Of a DNA stretch of 5,326 bases, positions 1 through 5,326 are shown piece by piece. The position numbers were made by a program, and so were the translations under genes. The stretch covers positions 1 to 5,326 of the forward strand of contig JAJZLX010000775.1 of NCBI GenBank assembly GCA_021850555.1. Reading direction: 5' to 3'. Each line of letters starts with the position of its first letter. The stretch's first letter is position 1. The notes under the pieces are model-generated. The model was not told the origin of the DNA, made no database searches, and saw only the letters and a program-made list of their open reading frames with translations. The stretch is from Pseudomonadota bacterium (lineage in GTDB: Bacteria; Pseudomonadota; Gammaproteobacteria; Steroidobacterales; Steroidobacteraceae).

Positions 1-827
1 AGGCCGCTCGCAAGAGTTTCGCCGAAGTCGAGGACGTGCAATCGCGCGCCGACACGCGCCACCTGCCCATCAATCGGGTGGGCATCAAGGACATCAGCCA
101 CCCGGTACTGGTGAAGGATCGCTCCGCGGGCGAGCAGCACACGATCGCGGCGTTCAACATGTACGTCAGCCTGCCGCATCACTTCAAAGGCACGCACATG
201 TCCCGCTTCGTCGAGATCCTGCATGCCGAGCGGGAGATCTCGGTGGAATCCTTCCGCGTCATGCTCGAGAACATGACCACGCGCCTCGAGGCCGATGCCG
301 GCCACATCGAGATGACCTTTCCGTTCTTCGTGATGAAGCGGGCGCCGGCGACGGGTGTGGAGAGCCTGATGGACTACCGCGCCAGCCTGATCGGCGAGCG
401 CCACGACGGGATCACGGACATGTGGGTGCGGGTGGTCGTCCCGGTGACGAGCCTCTGCCCGTGCTCCAAGCGCATCTCGGACTACGGAGCGCACAATCAG
501 CGCTCGCACGTGACCATCACCGCGAAGCTGCGCAGCCACATCTGGATCGAGGAGCTGATCGAGATCGCCGAGAAGGAAGCCTCCTGCGAGCTGTACGGCA
601 TTCTCAAGCGGCCCGACGAGAAGTATGTGACCGAGCGGGCCTACGACAATCCGAAGTTCGTCGAGGACATCGTGCGCGACGTCGCCATGCGGCTCAACGC
701 CGACGATCGGATCGCCTCGTACGTCGTGGAGTCGGAGAACTTCGAGTCCATCCACAACCACTCGGCCTACGCGCTGATCGAGCGCAACAAGGACGAGAAA
801 CGCCCGGCAAGCCGCGCGCCGCGCTAG
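1..827 (+). CDS. folE2: GTP cyclohydrolase IB (FolE2), 5' end outside window
   Basis: Type IB GTP cyclohydrolase converts GTP to 7,8-dihydroneopterin triphosphate in the cytosol, the first step of folate (and queuosine-type) pterin synthesis. It has the T-fold but is not homologous in sequence to the zinc enzyme FolE. Numbering from the GTG at 36, the family hallmarks are [16 protein letters not shown] (5-20), [13 protein letters not shown] (50-62), the SLCPCSK motif with Cys141 and Cys143 (the metal-ligand/catalytic cysteine region), NQRSH with His158 (154-158), and the C-terminal ESIHNHSAY (237-245) with two conserved histidines. Start choice: the frame is open back to base 3 and reads [14 protein letters not shown]. 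Family members carry a similar xDVQ segment just before this block, so GTG 36 is probably internal; the GAGGA before it is only one base away. The true start is therefore likely a few codons left of the window. About 274 residues are visible, close to full length. The gene is convergent with the histidine kinase gene. The family call is near certain; the start is not. Confidence 0.95.
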   Translation, partial: AARKSFAEVEDVQSRADTRHLPINRVGIKDISHPVLVKDRSAGEQHTIAAFNMYVSLPHHFKGTHMSRFVEILHAEREISVESFRVMLENMTTRLEADAGHIEMTFPFFVMKRAPATGVESLMDYRASLIGERHDGITDMWVRVVVPVTSLCPCSKRISDYGAHNQRSHVTITAKLRSHIWIEELIEIAEKEASCELYGILKRPDEKYVTERAYDNPKFVEDIVRDVAMRLNADDRIASYVVESENFESIHNHSAYALIERNKDEKRPASRAPR

Positions 828-872
828 GTGGGCCGGCGATCGTGCCGATGCACATCTAGTCGGCCGGTCCGC
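828..872 (+). terminator. Possible folE2 terminator stem-loop (no U-tract)
   Basis: Starting at the first base after the folE2 stop, bases 828-837 (GTGGGCCGGC) can pair with 863-872 (GCCGGTCCGC). This gives a 10-bp stem with two G-U wobbles. The 25-nt loop holds a smaller perfect ATCG/CGAT hairpin (839-842 with 846-849). On the opposite strand both wobbles become A/C mismatches, so the fold favours folE2 RNA. No run of U follows, so efficiency as an intrinsic terminator is doubtful. The right arm lies inside the 3' end of the convergent histidine kinase gene. This is inferred by hand pairing only. Confidence 0.3.
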
Positions 873-2250
873 CCGCGGCCGGCAGATCGATCACCGCGCG
901 CAGACCCGGCGCATTGTCCTCGAGCTTCAACTCGCCCCGATGCAATCGGGCGATGGCCGAGGCCAGCGCCAACCCCAGCCCGCCGCCCTGGCCCCCGCCG
1001 GGCGCGACTCGCGCGAACGGCCGGCCCGCCCGACAGCGCTCCTCGGGCGGCATGCCCGGCCCGTCATCGCTCACGGTCAACCGCGCATGGCCGCGCTGGT
1101 GCTGTGCCCCGATCTCGATCCGCCCGCCTGAGGGCACGAATTTCAACGCGTTTTCGACCAGATTGGTGAGCAGCTGCGCCAACAGCTGACGGTTCCCCTC
1201 GGCGAACACTCCAGGCTCGGCGTGCCCGGTCAAGACGAGGCTCCGATCGCCCGCCACCGGCTCGAACAGCTCGACCATCTCCGCAACCAGCGCCGAAAGG
1301 TCCACTGGAGCGACCGCCGCCAGCGGTGCCCCGGACTCCGCCAACGCAATCTGCAGGAGCGTGCCCAGCGTGCGCTGCAGGCGATCGACCTCCTTCAGCG
1401 CCGACTCGACCGGCTCGCGGATATCCGCTTGCAGCTCCTGCCGGCGCAGCACCGCATCCATCCGCGTGCGCAGCCGATGCAACGGCGCGCGCAGATCGTG
1501 CGCCACGCTGTCGAAGGTCGCGCGCAGCGTGCGCGTTTGTTCCTCGAGCCGGTCGAGCACGCGGTTGACCGATACGGCGAGCGCATCGAATTCATCACGC
1601 GTGCCGGCGACGGGCAGCCTGCGGCCCTGCTCGCCGCTCATGATCCGGACGCACGTGTCGGTGACGTCGCCGACACGCCGGCTCAGACGGAAGCTGAAGG
1701 CGAACCCGGCAACCGCCGCGACCAGGATCGACAGACCCATTCCCCAGAGCGTGGCGGTCCGGAAGGTGTGGGCGTAGCGCTCGGCCTGCGACACGTCGGT
1801 CCCGACCAGCAGCCAGTCGCCGTTGGGCAGGCGGCGCACCGCGGCGCGCACCGGGTGCACCGAGTTCTGTCCCGGCTCGATCGACTCGATGCGAAACTGC
1901 GGCCAGCGCGCCCGCGGCACCCCGTCGAACGGCCAGTTGGTCACGTTGCCCGCGAGGCGCGCGAACGTCGGGCTCGCCAGCATGTACACCGCGCCGATAC
2001 GACCCCAACTGTCGATGCGCACGTTGATCTCGTCCTTGACTCCCGGTACGCCCCGTAACACGTACTGATCCTCCAGGCTGTTCAGCTCGGTGTCGATGAT
2101 CAGATCGATGTTGCCGCGGATGATGCTCTGGGTGAGCAGATACGTCGTCGCGAGGGTCACTCCCACGGCGATCGTCACCAGCAGGGTATAGCCCATGGAC
2201 ATGCGAAACGCCGTGGTCTGGAACAGCGCCCGGCGCGGCAGCCACCTCAC
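856..2250 (-). CDS. Two-component sensor histidine kinase (HAMP, HisKA, HATPase_c)
   Basis: Membrane sensor kinase of 464 residues that should autophosphorylate on His and pass phosphate to the regulator encoded just upstream. In order: short basic N-terminus; TM1 about 20-40; an extracytoplasmic sensor region about 42-165 with no domain I recognise; TM2 about 166-188; HAMP about 189-242; HisKA with H-box SVAHDLRAPL and phospho-acceptor His251; then the ATPase domain with N-box NLVENALKF (Asn367), G1 box DDGPGM (395-400), F-box-like PFARV (411-415) and G2 box GGGLGLALA (422-430). Start: GTG at 2250 overlaps the regulator stop as GTGA and follows AGGAGGAG. The frame stays open to 2388, but that extension lies in the regulator's coding DNA and is not sensor-like. 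The TM-sensor-TM-HAMP layout resembles QseC/TctE-type kinases; the signal is unknown. The H-box carries Ala255 where many HisKA proteins have Thr or Asn. Function as a sensor kinase is secure; the stimulus is not. Confidence 0.95.
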   Translation of the reverse strand: MRWLPRRALFQTTAFRMSMGYTLLVTIAVGVTLATTYLLTQSIIRGNIDLIIDTELNSLEDQYVLRGVPGVKDEINVRIDSWGRIGAVYMLASPTFARLAGNVTNWPFDGVPRARWPQFRIESIEPGQNSVHPVRAAVRRLPNGDWLLVGTDVSQAERYAHTFRTATLWGMGLSILVAAVAGFAFSFRLSRRVGDVTDTCVRIMSGEQGRRLPVAGTRDEFDALAVSVNRVLDRLEEQTRTLRATFDSVAHDLRAPLHRLRTRMDAVLRRQELQADIREPVESALKEVDRLQRTLGTLLQIALAESGAPLAAVAPVDLSALVAEMVELFEPVAGDRSLVLTGHAEPGVFAEGNRQLLAQLLTNLVENALKFVPSGGRIEIGAQHQRGHARLTVSDDGPGMPPEERCRAGRPFARVAPGGGQGGGLGLALASAIARLHRGELKLEDNAPGLRAVIDLPAAGGPAD

Positions 2251-2924
2251 GGCTCCTCCTGCAACACGTAACCCGACCCGCGCACCGTGTGGATCAGCGG
2301 CTGGCCCGAGCCCCGATCGATCGCCTGGCGCAGGCGGCTGATGTGCACGTCGATCAGATTGCTCTGCGGATCGAAGTGCAGATCCCACACGCCCTCGAGC
2401 AGCATCGTGCGAGTGACCACCTGACCGGCGCGGCGCATGAGAAACTCGAGCAGCTTCTGCTCGCGCGCCGTCAAGTCGATCTCCCGGCCGCCGCGCGTGA
2501 CGCGTCGCGCCAGCAGGTCGAACTGCAAGTCCGCCACCTGCAGCCGCGCGTCCGCGCCGGCGAGCGACCGGCGGCGCAGCAGCGCCTCGATGCGCGCCAG
2601 CAGCTCATCGAAGGCAAACGGCTTGGTGAGGTAATCGTCCCCGCCGGCTTTCAGGCCACGGATGCGATCATCGACCGTGCCGAGCGCGCTCAGCACCAGC
2701 ACCGGCACGGACAGCCCGGCGCCGCGCAGCTCCCGGATGATCTCCAGCCCATCGATCTGCGGCAGCATCCGGTCGGTGATGATCAGGTCGAAGGGGCCGG
2801 CCAGCGCCCGCTGCAACCCCTCGCGCCCCCCGGCGGCATGGCCGACCGTGTAGCCGCTCTCGCGCAGTCCCGTGACGAGAAACTTCGCGGCCTCGATGTC
2901 GTCCTCGATGAGGAGTATGTGCAC
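2247..2924 (-). CDS. OmpR/PhoB-family response regulator
   Basis: DNA-binding response regulator of 225 residues, normal for the family. The receiver domain is about 1-118: acidic pair Glu7/Asp8/Asp9 in LLIEDD, phospho-acceptor Asp51 in IITDRMLP, Ser79 of VLSA, and Lys101 in LTKPF, so all residues needed for phosphorylation and switching are present. The winged-helix effector domain is about 128-222: LTAREQKLLEFL (151-162), recognition-helix region SNLIDVHISRLRQ (188-200) and wing GSGYVL (216-221). The start is GTG at 2924, which gives the standard N-terminus directly before the first beta strand; I see no good ribosome-binding site in front of it. The gene is 79 bp downstream of the Ser/Thr kinase gene and overlaps the histidine kinase start by 4 bases, so the latter is its obvious partner. 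It resembles the QseB/TctD/PhoP group, but which orthologue cannot be told from the sequence. Target genes are unknown; self-regulation of the operon is plausible. Confidence 0.96.
   Translation of the reverse strand: MHILLIEDDIEAAKFLVTGLRESGYTVGHAAGGREGLQRALAGPFDLIITDRMLPQIDGLEIIRELRGAGLSVPVLVLSALGTVDDRIRGLKAGGDDYLTKPFAFDELLARIEALLRRRSLAGADARLQVADLQFDLLARRVTRGGREIDLTAREQKLLEFLMRRAGQVVTRTMLLEGVWDLHFDPQSNLIDVHISRLRQAIDRGSGQPLIHTVRGSGYVLQEEP
2253..2260 (-). promoter_or_regulatory. Shine-Dalgarno site for the histidine kinase start
   Basis: On the minus strand AGGAGGAG lies two bases before the GTG at 2250, inside the last codons of the response regulator gene (LQEEP, then stop). Together with the GTGA overlap, this fixes the kinase start at 2250 rather than at the upstream GTG-type start near 2388, and it suggests translational coupling of the two proteins. 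Confidence 0.75.
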
Positions 2925-3003
2925 GGCCGGCTAGACTACAACAGGCCGCCGCGGCCCGCAGCAGCAACCGGCTACGCGGCCCGCGAGGCTCGGCGGTCCG
3001 CGC
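2925..3003 (-). promoter_or_regulatory. 79-bp spacer before the response regulator, possible promoter/operator
   Basis: GC-rich spacer between the Ser/Thr kinase stop and the regulator start. It contains a 13-bp dyad, GGCCGCCGCGGCC (2944-2956), and a 10-bp direct repeat, CGCGGCCCGC, at 2950-2959 and 2975-2984. No convincing -35/-10 pair and no U-tailed hairpin are visible, so read-through from the Ser/Thr kinase gene is possible. A separate promoter for the two-component pair cannot be excluded. The repeats may be chance in DNA this GC-rich. Confidence 0.25.
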
Positions 3004-4314
3004 CTAGCGCGGCTCCCCTTGCAGGCGCCCGATCAGACTGCGCAGGAACACCCGGTTGAAGCGCAGCTGACAGGAAACCGAGACCTGCTCGAGCTGCGTG
3101 GCGCTCACTTTCAGCACCGTCACCGCATCGACCGCCCGTACCGTGGCGGTGCGCTTGGCGCCGGGCACGTAGCTCGTCTCGCCGAAGCAGTCGCCGGTCT
3201 CGAGCATGGCGATGAGCTCGCCGCGGCGCATGACCGCGCAACGGCCGGCGACCAGAATGTAGAAGCGGTCGTCGAGCTCGCCCTCGCGGATGATCTGCTC
3301 GCCGGCGGCGTACTGCTGCCAGGCGCTGGCATGCAGCACCTCGCTGACCTCGGTGTGGGAGAACTCCTGGAAGAACTTGAGCCGTCTCAAGACCCCGAAC
3401 TGCTCCTGCAGATCGAACCGCACGTTGCTCTGACGCAGCCGGTGGTGGACCCGGGCGAGCTCGGCGGCCAGCTCGAGCCCGGTGCGCTGGCGTTTGACCG
3501 GATCCTTCTGCAGCGCGGTGACGACCACCCCCTCGAGCTCCTCGGAGACGTCCTGCCGCACGCGATGAATCGGTGGCGGCGTCGCATAGACGATCTGGTG
3601 CAGGAGCTTCTGCAGATTGCCGGCGCGAAACGGCCGCGTACCGGTGAGCAATTCGTACATCACCGCTCCGAGGGAGTAGATATCGGAGCTGGGCGTGAGA
3701 TCCAGGCTCTGCACCTGCTCGGGCGACATGTACGAAGGGCTGCCGGCGATCCCCTCGATGCGCGAGATGTCGGCATCCGAGACCAGCGCGATGCCGAAAT
3801 CAATGATGCGCACTTCGCCCTCCTGAGTCAGCAGGATGTTCGAAGGCTTGATATCGCGGTGGATCACTCCGCGCGTATGCGCGTAATGCAGCGCCTTGGC
3901 GCTCTTGAAGATGATCTCGATGACGTCGTTCAGCGGCAGCAGATTGTCAGGACGACAGTACGTCGTGAGTGTGCGCGCGTGATGCACGTACTCGGAGACG
4001 ATGTAGCACCGGCCGTTCGCTTCGCCCGCGTCGAAAATCGGCAGTACGTACGGGTGCTGCAGCATCCCGACCAGATGCGCCTCGGAGAGGAACATTTTGC
4101 GCGCCGCGCGCGCTCGCTGATCGTCGGTGCCGGTATCGACGTTGTAGACCTTGATGGCCACGTCGCGCCCGTAGTAGGCGTCGTGACACAGATAGACGAC
4201 ACCGGTGCTGCCGCGGCCGACCTCCTTGATCACTTCGTATTTGCCGATCTGCCCGGGGATTGCCCGGTCACGGATATGCGGATGCGCGGCGGGTCCTGTG
4301 GCGTGAGCGGGCAT
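3004..4314 (-). CDS. Soluble eukaryote-like Ser/Thr protein kinase with C-terminal cyclic-nucleotide-binding domain
   Basis: Hanks-type kinase of 436 residues, predicted to transfer ATP phosphate to Ser/Thr of unknown targets. Kinase domain about 25-285: glycine loop GRGSTGVVY (33-41), VAIK Lys55, alpha-C Glu78, catalytic loop HRDIKPSN (152-159, Asp154, Asn159), DFG (172-174), SPE (197-199) in place of APE, and Asp211 of SSDIYSLG. It is an RD kinase and has an activation loop with several Ser residues. After a basic helical linker comes a CRP-type cyclic-nucleotide fold about 305-430, with phosphate-binding cassette FGETSYVPGAKRTATVRA (377-394), including Glu379 and Arg388. No membrane segment, signal peptide or PASTA repeats are present. 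Start: ATG 4314 is chosen; TTG 4326 would add four residues. Neither has a clear Shine-Dalgarno. It lies 79 bp upstream of the response regulator and 116 bp downstream of thiL. Cyclic-nucleotide control of the kinase is inferred from the fusion. No partner phosphatase is in the window. Confidence 0.93.
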   Translation of the reverse strand: MPAHATGPAAHPHIRDRAIPGQIGKYEVIKEVGRGSTGVVYLCHDAYYGRDVAIKVYNVDTGTDDQRARAARKMFLSEAHLVGMLQHPYVLPIFDAGEANGRCYIVSEYVHHARTLTTYCRPDNLLPLNDVIEIIFKSAKALHYAHTRGVIHRDIKPSNILLTQEGEVRIIDFGIALVSDADISRIEGIAGSPSYMSPEQVQSLDLTPSSDIYSLGAVMYELLTGTRPFRAGNLQKLLHQIVYATPPPIHRVRQDVSEELEGVVVTALQKDPVKRQRTGLELAAELARVHHRLRQSNVRFDLQEQFGVLRRLKFFQEFSHTEVSEVLHASAWQQYAAGEQIIREGELDDRFYILVAGRCAVMRRGELIAMLETGDCFGETSYVPGAKRTATVRAVDAVTVLKVSATQLEQVSVSCQLRFNRVFLRSLIGRLQGEPR

Positions 4315-4430
4315 GGTGAGCGGCAACTGGTGAAGCAGCCCGCAGCATAGGATCGGCCGGCGTGCTGCGCTGTGATGCGCCCCATGAATTGGGGCGCCCC
4401 GGCGCCTCCCGGCTTGACATAAACACCCCG
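4315..4430 (-). promoter_or_regulatory. 116-bp leader between thiL and the Ser/Thr kinase gene
   Basis: This spacer is the likeliest place for a promoter of the signalling genes. On the minus strand a TATGCT (4349-4344) could be a -10 element about 30 bases before the ATG, but no recognisable -35 box lies at the right distance, so the call is weak. The stretch also contains the inverted repeat at 4377-4397, and its thiL-proximal end contains half of the hairpin at 4417-4440. No ribosome-binding site is obvious just before 4314. Confidence 0.3.
4377..4397. repeat. Perfect 8-bp inverted repeat (hairpin or operator)
   Basis: GCGCCCCA (4377-4384) and TGGGGCGC (4390-4397) are exact reverse complements around a 5-base TGAAT loop. 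The right arm overlaps a 10-bp palindrome, GGGGCGCCCC (4391-4400), and GGCGCC occurs twice at 4393-4398 and 4401-4406. No U-run follows on either strand, so this is not a standard intrinsic terminator. It could be a protein-binding dyad or an RNA stem in the kinase leader. The structure is seen directly; its role is not known. Confidence 0.55.
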
Positions 4431-4440
4431 CTACGGGGCG
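4417..4440 (-). terminator. Possible weak terminator hairpin spanning the thiL stop
   Basis: On the minus strand CGCCCCG (4440-4434) pairs with CGGGGTG (4430-4424), giving seven pairs including one G-U wobble. The three-base loop is the thiL stop codon TAG (4433-4431), and the stem is followed by TTTATGT (4423-4417). This has the shape of a short intrinsic terminator with an interrupted U-tract, so partial termination between thiL and the Ser/Thr kinase gene is plausible. The short stem and the overlap with a translated stop codon argue against high efficiency. Confidence 0.4.
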
Positions 4441-5326
4441 GCAAAATGATCGTAGCCGCTCGAGGATGCCTCAAGCACACCGTGCTCGTCCATCACTCGC
4501 GCGCCCGGCTGCGCCTGCAGCGTCCCGATGCGTCTGTAGCCCCATTCGGCGGGTGGCAGCTCGCACGCCAGGCGCTCGAGCGCATGCGGCCGCACCGTGA
4601 AACACAGCTCGTAGTCGTCGCCGCCGCTCAGGGCGAGCTCACGCGCCCGCGGCATCCCGACCGCACCGAGCAGCGGCGCCGACAGCGGCAGCGCGGCGGC
4701 CATCAGCTCCACGCCACAGCCGCTGGCGCGCGCCAGCTTGTGCGCGTCGGCGAGCAACCCGTCGGACACATCGATGCAGCCGCTGGCCAGCTCGCGCAAT
4801 CGCTCACCGAGCGCCAGGCGCGGCGTCGGAAACAGGAACCGCCGGCGCAGATACTCGGCCTGCTCGCACGGCGGCAGCCGGCCCTGCTCGAGGGCGAGGC
4901 CCGCGGCCGCATCGCCCGGGGTTCCCGACACGAAGAGCGCATCCCCGGGCGCGCCGCCGCCGCGCTGCAGCGCCCGCCCCGGCGGCAGGTGCCCCAGCAC
5001 GGTGACCGTCACCGACATCGATCCGCGCGTGGTGTCGCCGCCCACGAGCGCGACGCCATGGGCCCGCGCGAGCGCATCGAGACCGGCGGCGAACTGCGCC
5101 AGCCAGCGCTCGTCGGCCTCGCTGAGGGTGAGGGCGAGCAGCGCCCATGCCGGGCGTGCGCCCATGGCCGCCAGATCGCTCAGATTGACCGCGAGCGCCC
5201 GGTGGCCGATGGATTGCGCGGAACTGCCCCGCGGGAAATGCACGTCCTCGACCAGAGTATCGACGGCCACCGCCAGCTGCGCACCCGCCGGGCATTGCAG
5301 CACCGCCGCATCATCGCCCACACCGA
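4431..5326 (-). CDS. thiL: Thiamine-monophosphate kinase ThiL, 5' end outside window
   Basis: ThiL phosphorylates thiamine monophosphate with ATP to give thiamine diphosphate, the last step of cofactor synthesis, in the cytosol. It belongs to the PurM/AIR synthetase-like superfamily. Numbering from the GTG at 5321, the motifs are GDDAAVL (2-8), DTLVEDVHF (21-29), NLSDLAAMGARP (46-57), VGGDTTRG (93-100), DVSDGLLAD (184-192) and GGDDYEL (233-239); together these hold the acidic metal/nucleotide-binding residues of the family. The GTG at 5321 encodes the Val of the conserved GVGDD motif and the codon before it is Gly, so it is internal. Roughly 25-30 N-terminal residues lie beyond the right edge. 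The C-terminus looks complete, ending SSSGYDHFAAP. The stop at 4431 sits in a small hairpin. In many proteobacteria thiL follows nusB and precedes pgpA; here the next gene is a protein kinase instead. Confidence 0.96.
   Translation of the reverse strand, partial: GVGDDAAVLQCPAGAQLAVAVDTLVEDVHFPRGSSAQSIGHRALAVNLSDLAAMGARPAWALLALTLSEADERWLAQFAAGLDALARAHGVALVGGDTTRGSMSVTVTVLGHLPPGRALQRGGGAPGDALFVSGTPGDAAAGLALEQGRLPPCEQAEYLRRRFLFPTPRLALGERLRELASGCIDVSDGLLADAHKLARASGCGVELMAAALPLSAPLLGAVGMPRARELALSGGDDYELCFTVRPHALERLACELPPAEWGYRRIGTLQAQPGARVMDEHGVLEASSSGYDHFAAP

Noticed and set aside
36..38. GTG as the folE2 start
   Set aside because: The frame stays open upstream, the sequence before it continues the family-like xDVQ segment, and the GAGGA is only one base from the GTG.
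2251..2388. Longer N-terminus for the histidine kinase (46 extra residues from 2388)
   Set aside because: The extra part is the regulator's coding DNA read in another frame and does not look like a sensor N-terminus. GTG 2250 has a strong AGGAGGAG and the usual GTGA overlap.
1222..3059. Long plus-strand open frames (1222-2058 and 2289-3059) opposite the two-component genes
   Set aside because: Their translations are low-complexity and rich in Arg, Gln and Ala, with no recognisable fold. They lie across well-supported minus-strand genes.
3019..4350. A 443-codon open frame on the plus strand opposite the Ser/Thr kinase gene
   Set aside because: It is the mirror of a real gene in GC-rich DNA, where stop codons are rare in the antisense frame. 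The translation shows no domain or motif, while the minus strand has complete kinase and nucleotide-binding motifs.
4414..4419. Consensus -35-like TTGACA on the plus strand
   Set aside because: No -10-like hexamer is found at 16-19 bp; the nearest AT-rich stretch (CAAAAT at 4442) is 22 bp away, and any transcript would be antisense to thiL.
4268..4480. Small 70-codon open frame on the minus strand across the thiL/kinase spacer
   Set aside because: It overlaps both neighbouring genes, has no ribosome-binding site before its internal ATG at 4420, has no recognisable motif, and passes through the palindromic spacer.
5319..5321. GTG as the thiL start
   Set aside because: It codes for the Val of the conserved GVGDD motif, which lies about 25-30 residues inside ThiL proteins; the preceding Gly codon is also visible.

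Overview
The window is GC-rich bacterial DNA, coding almost throughout. Gene content (GTP cyclohydrolase IB, thiamine-monophosphate kinase, an OmpR-type two-component pair and a eukaryote-like Ser/Thr kinase) and protein style suggest a high-GC proteobacterium, most likely gamma or beta. That placement is inferred from family resemblance alone. No tRNA, rRNA, CRISPR array, insertion sequence or phage gene is visible, and no gap between genes exceeds about 120 bases.

Layout: folE2 (5' end cut off by the left edge) reads rightward and stops at 827. Everything else reads leftward. From the right edge in order of transcription these are thiL (5' end cut off by the right edge, stop at 4431), a Ser/Thr protein kinase with a C-terminal cyclic-nucleotide-binding domain (4314 to 3004), an OmpR/PhoB-type response regulator (2924 to 2247) and its membrane histidine kinase (2250 to 856). 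The histidine kinase and folE2 converge with only 28 bases between them. Spacers on the leftward strand are 116 bp (thiL to Ser/Thr kinase), 79 bp (kinase to regulator) and a 4-base stop/start overlap (regulator to histidine kinase).

The regulator and histidine kinase are clearly a translationally coupled two-component system. The Ser/Thr kinase just upstream on the same strand is soluble and has all main catalytic residues. Its cyclic-nucleotide domain has an intact phosphate-binding cassette, so it may be a one-protein cyclic-nucleotide-controlled kinase. The arrangement allows, but does not prove, a link between cyclic-nucleotide/Ser-Thr signalling and the two-component system. The two end genes are housekeeping: folE2 starts folate/pterin synthesis and thiL makes thiamine diphosphate. 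Short GC-rich stem-loops lie after folE2 and between thiL and the kinase. The second group suggests that thiL transcription is at least attenuated before the signalling genes.

The most noteworthy item is the kinase plus cyclic-nucleotide-domain fusion beside a two-component pair. The rest is conventional. I found no convincing wholly new system.
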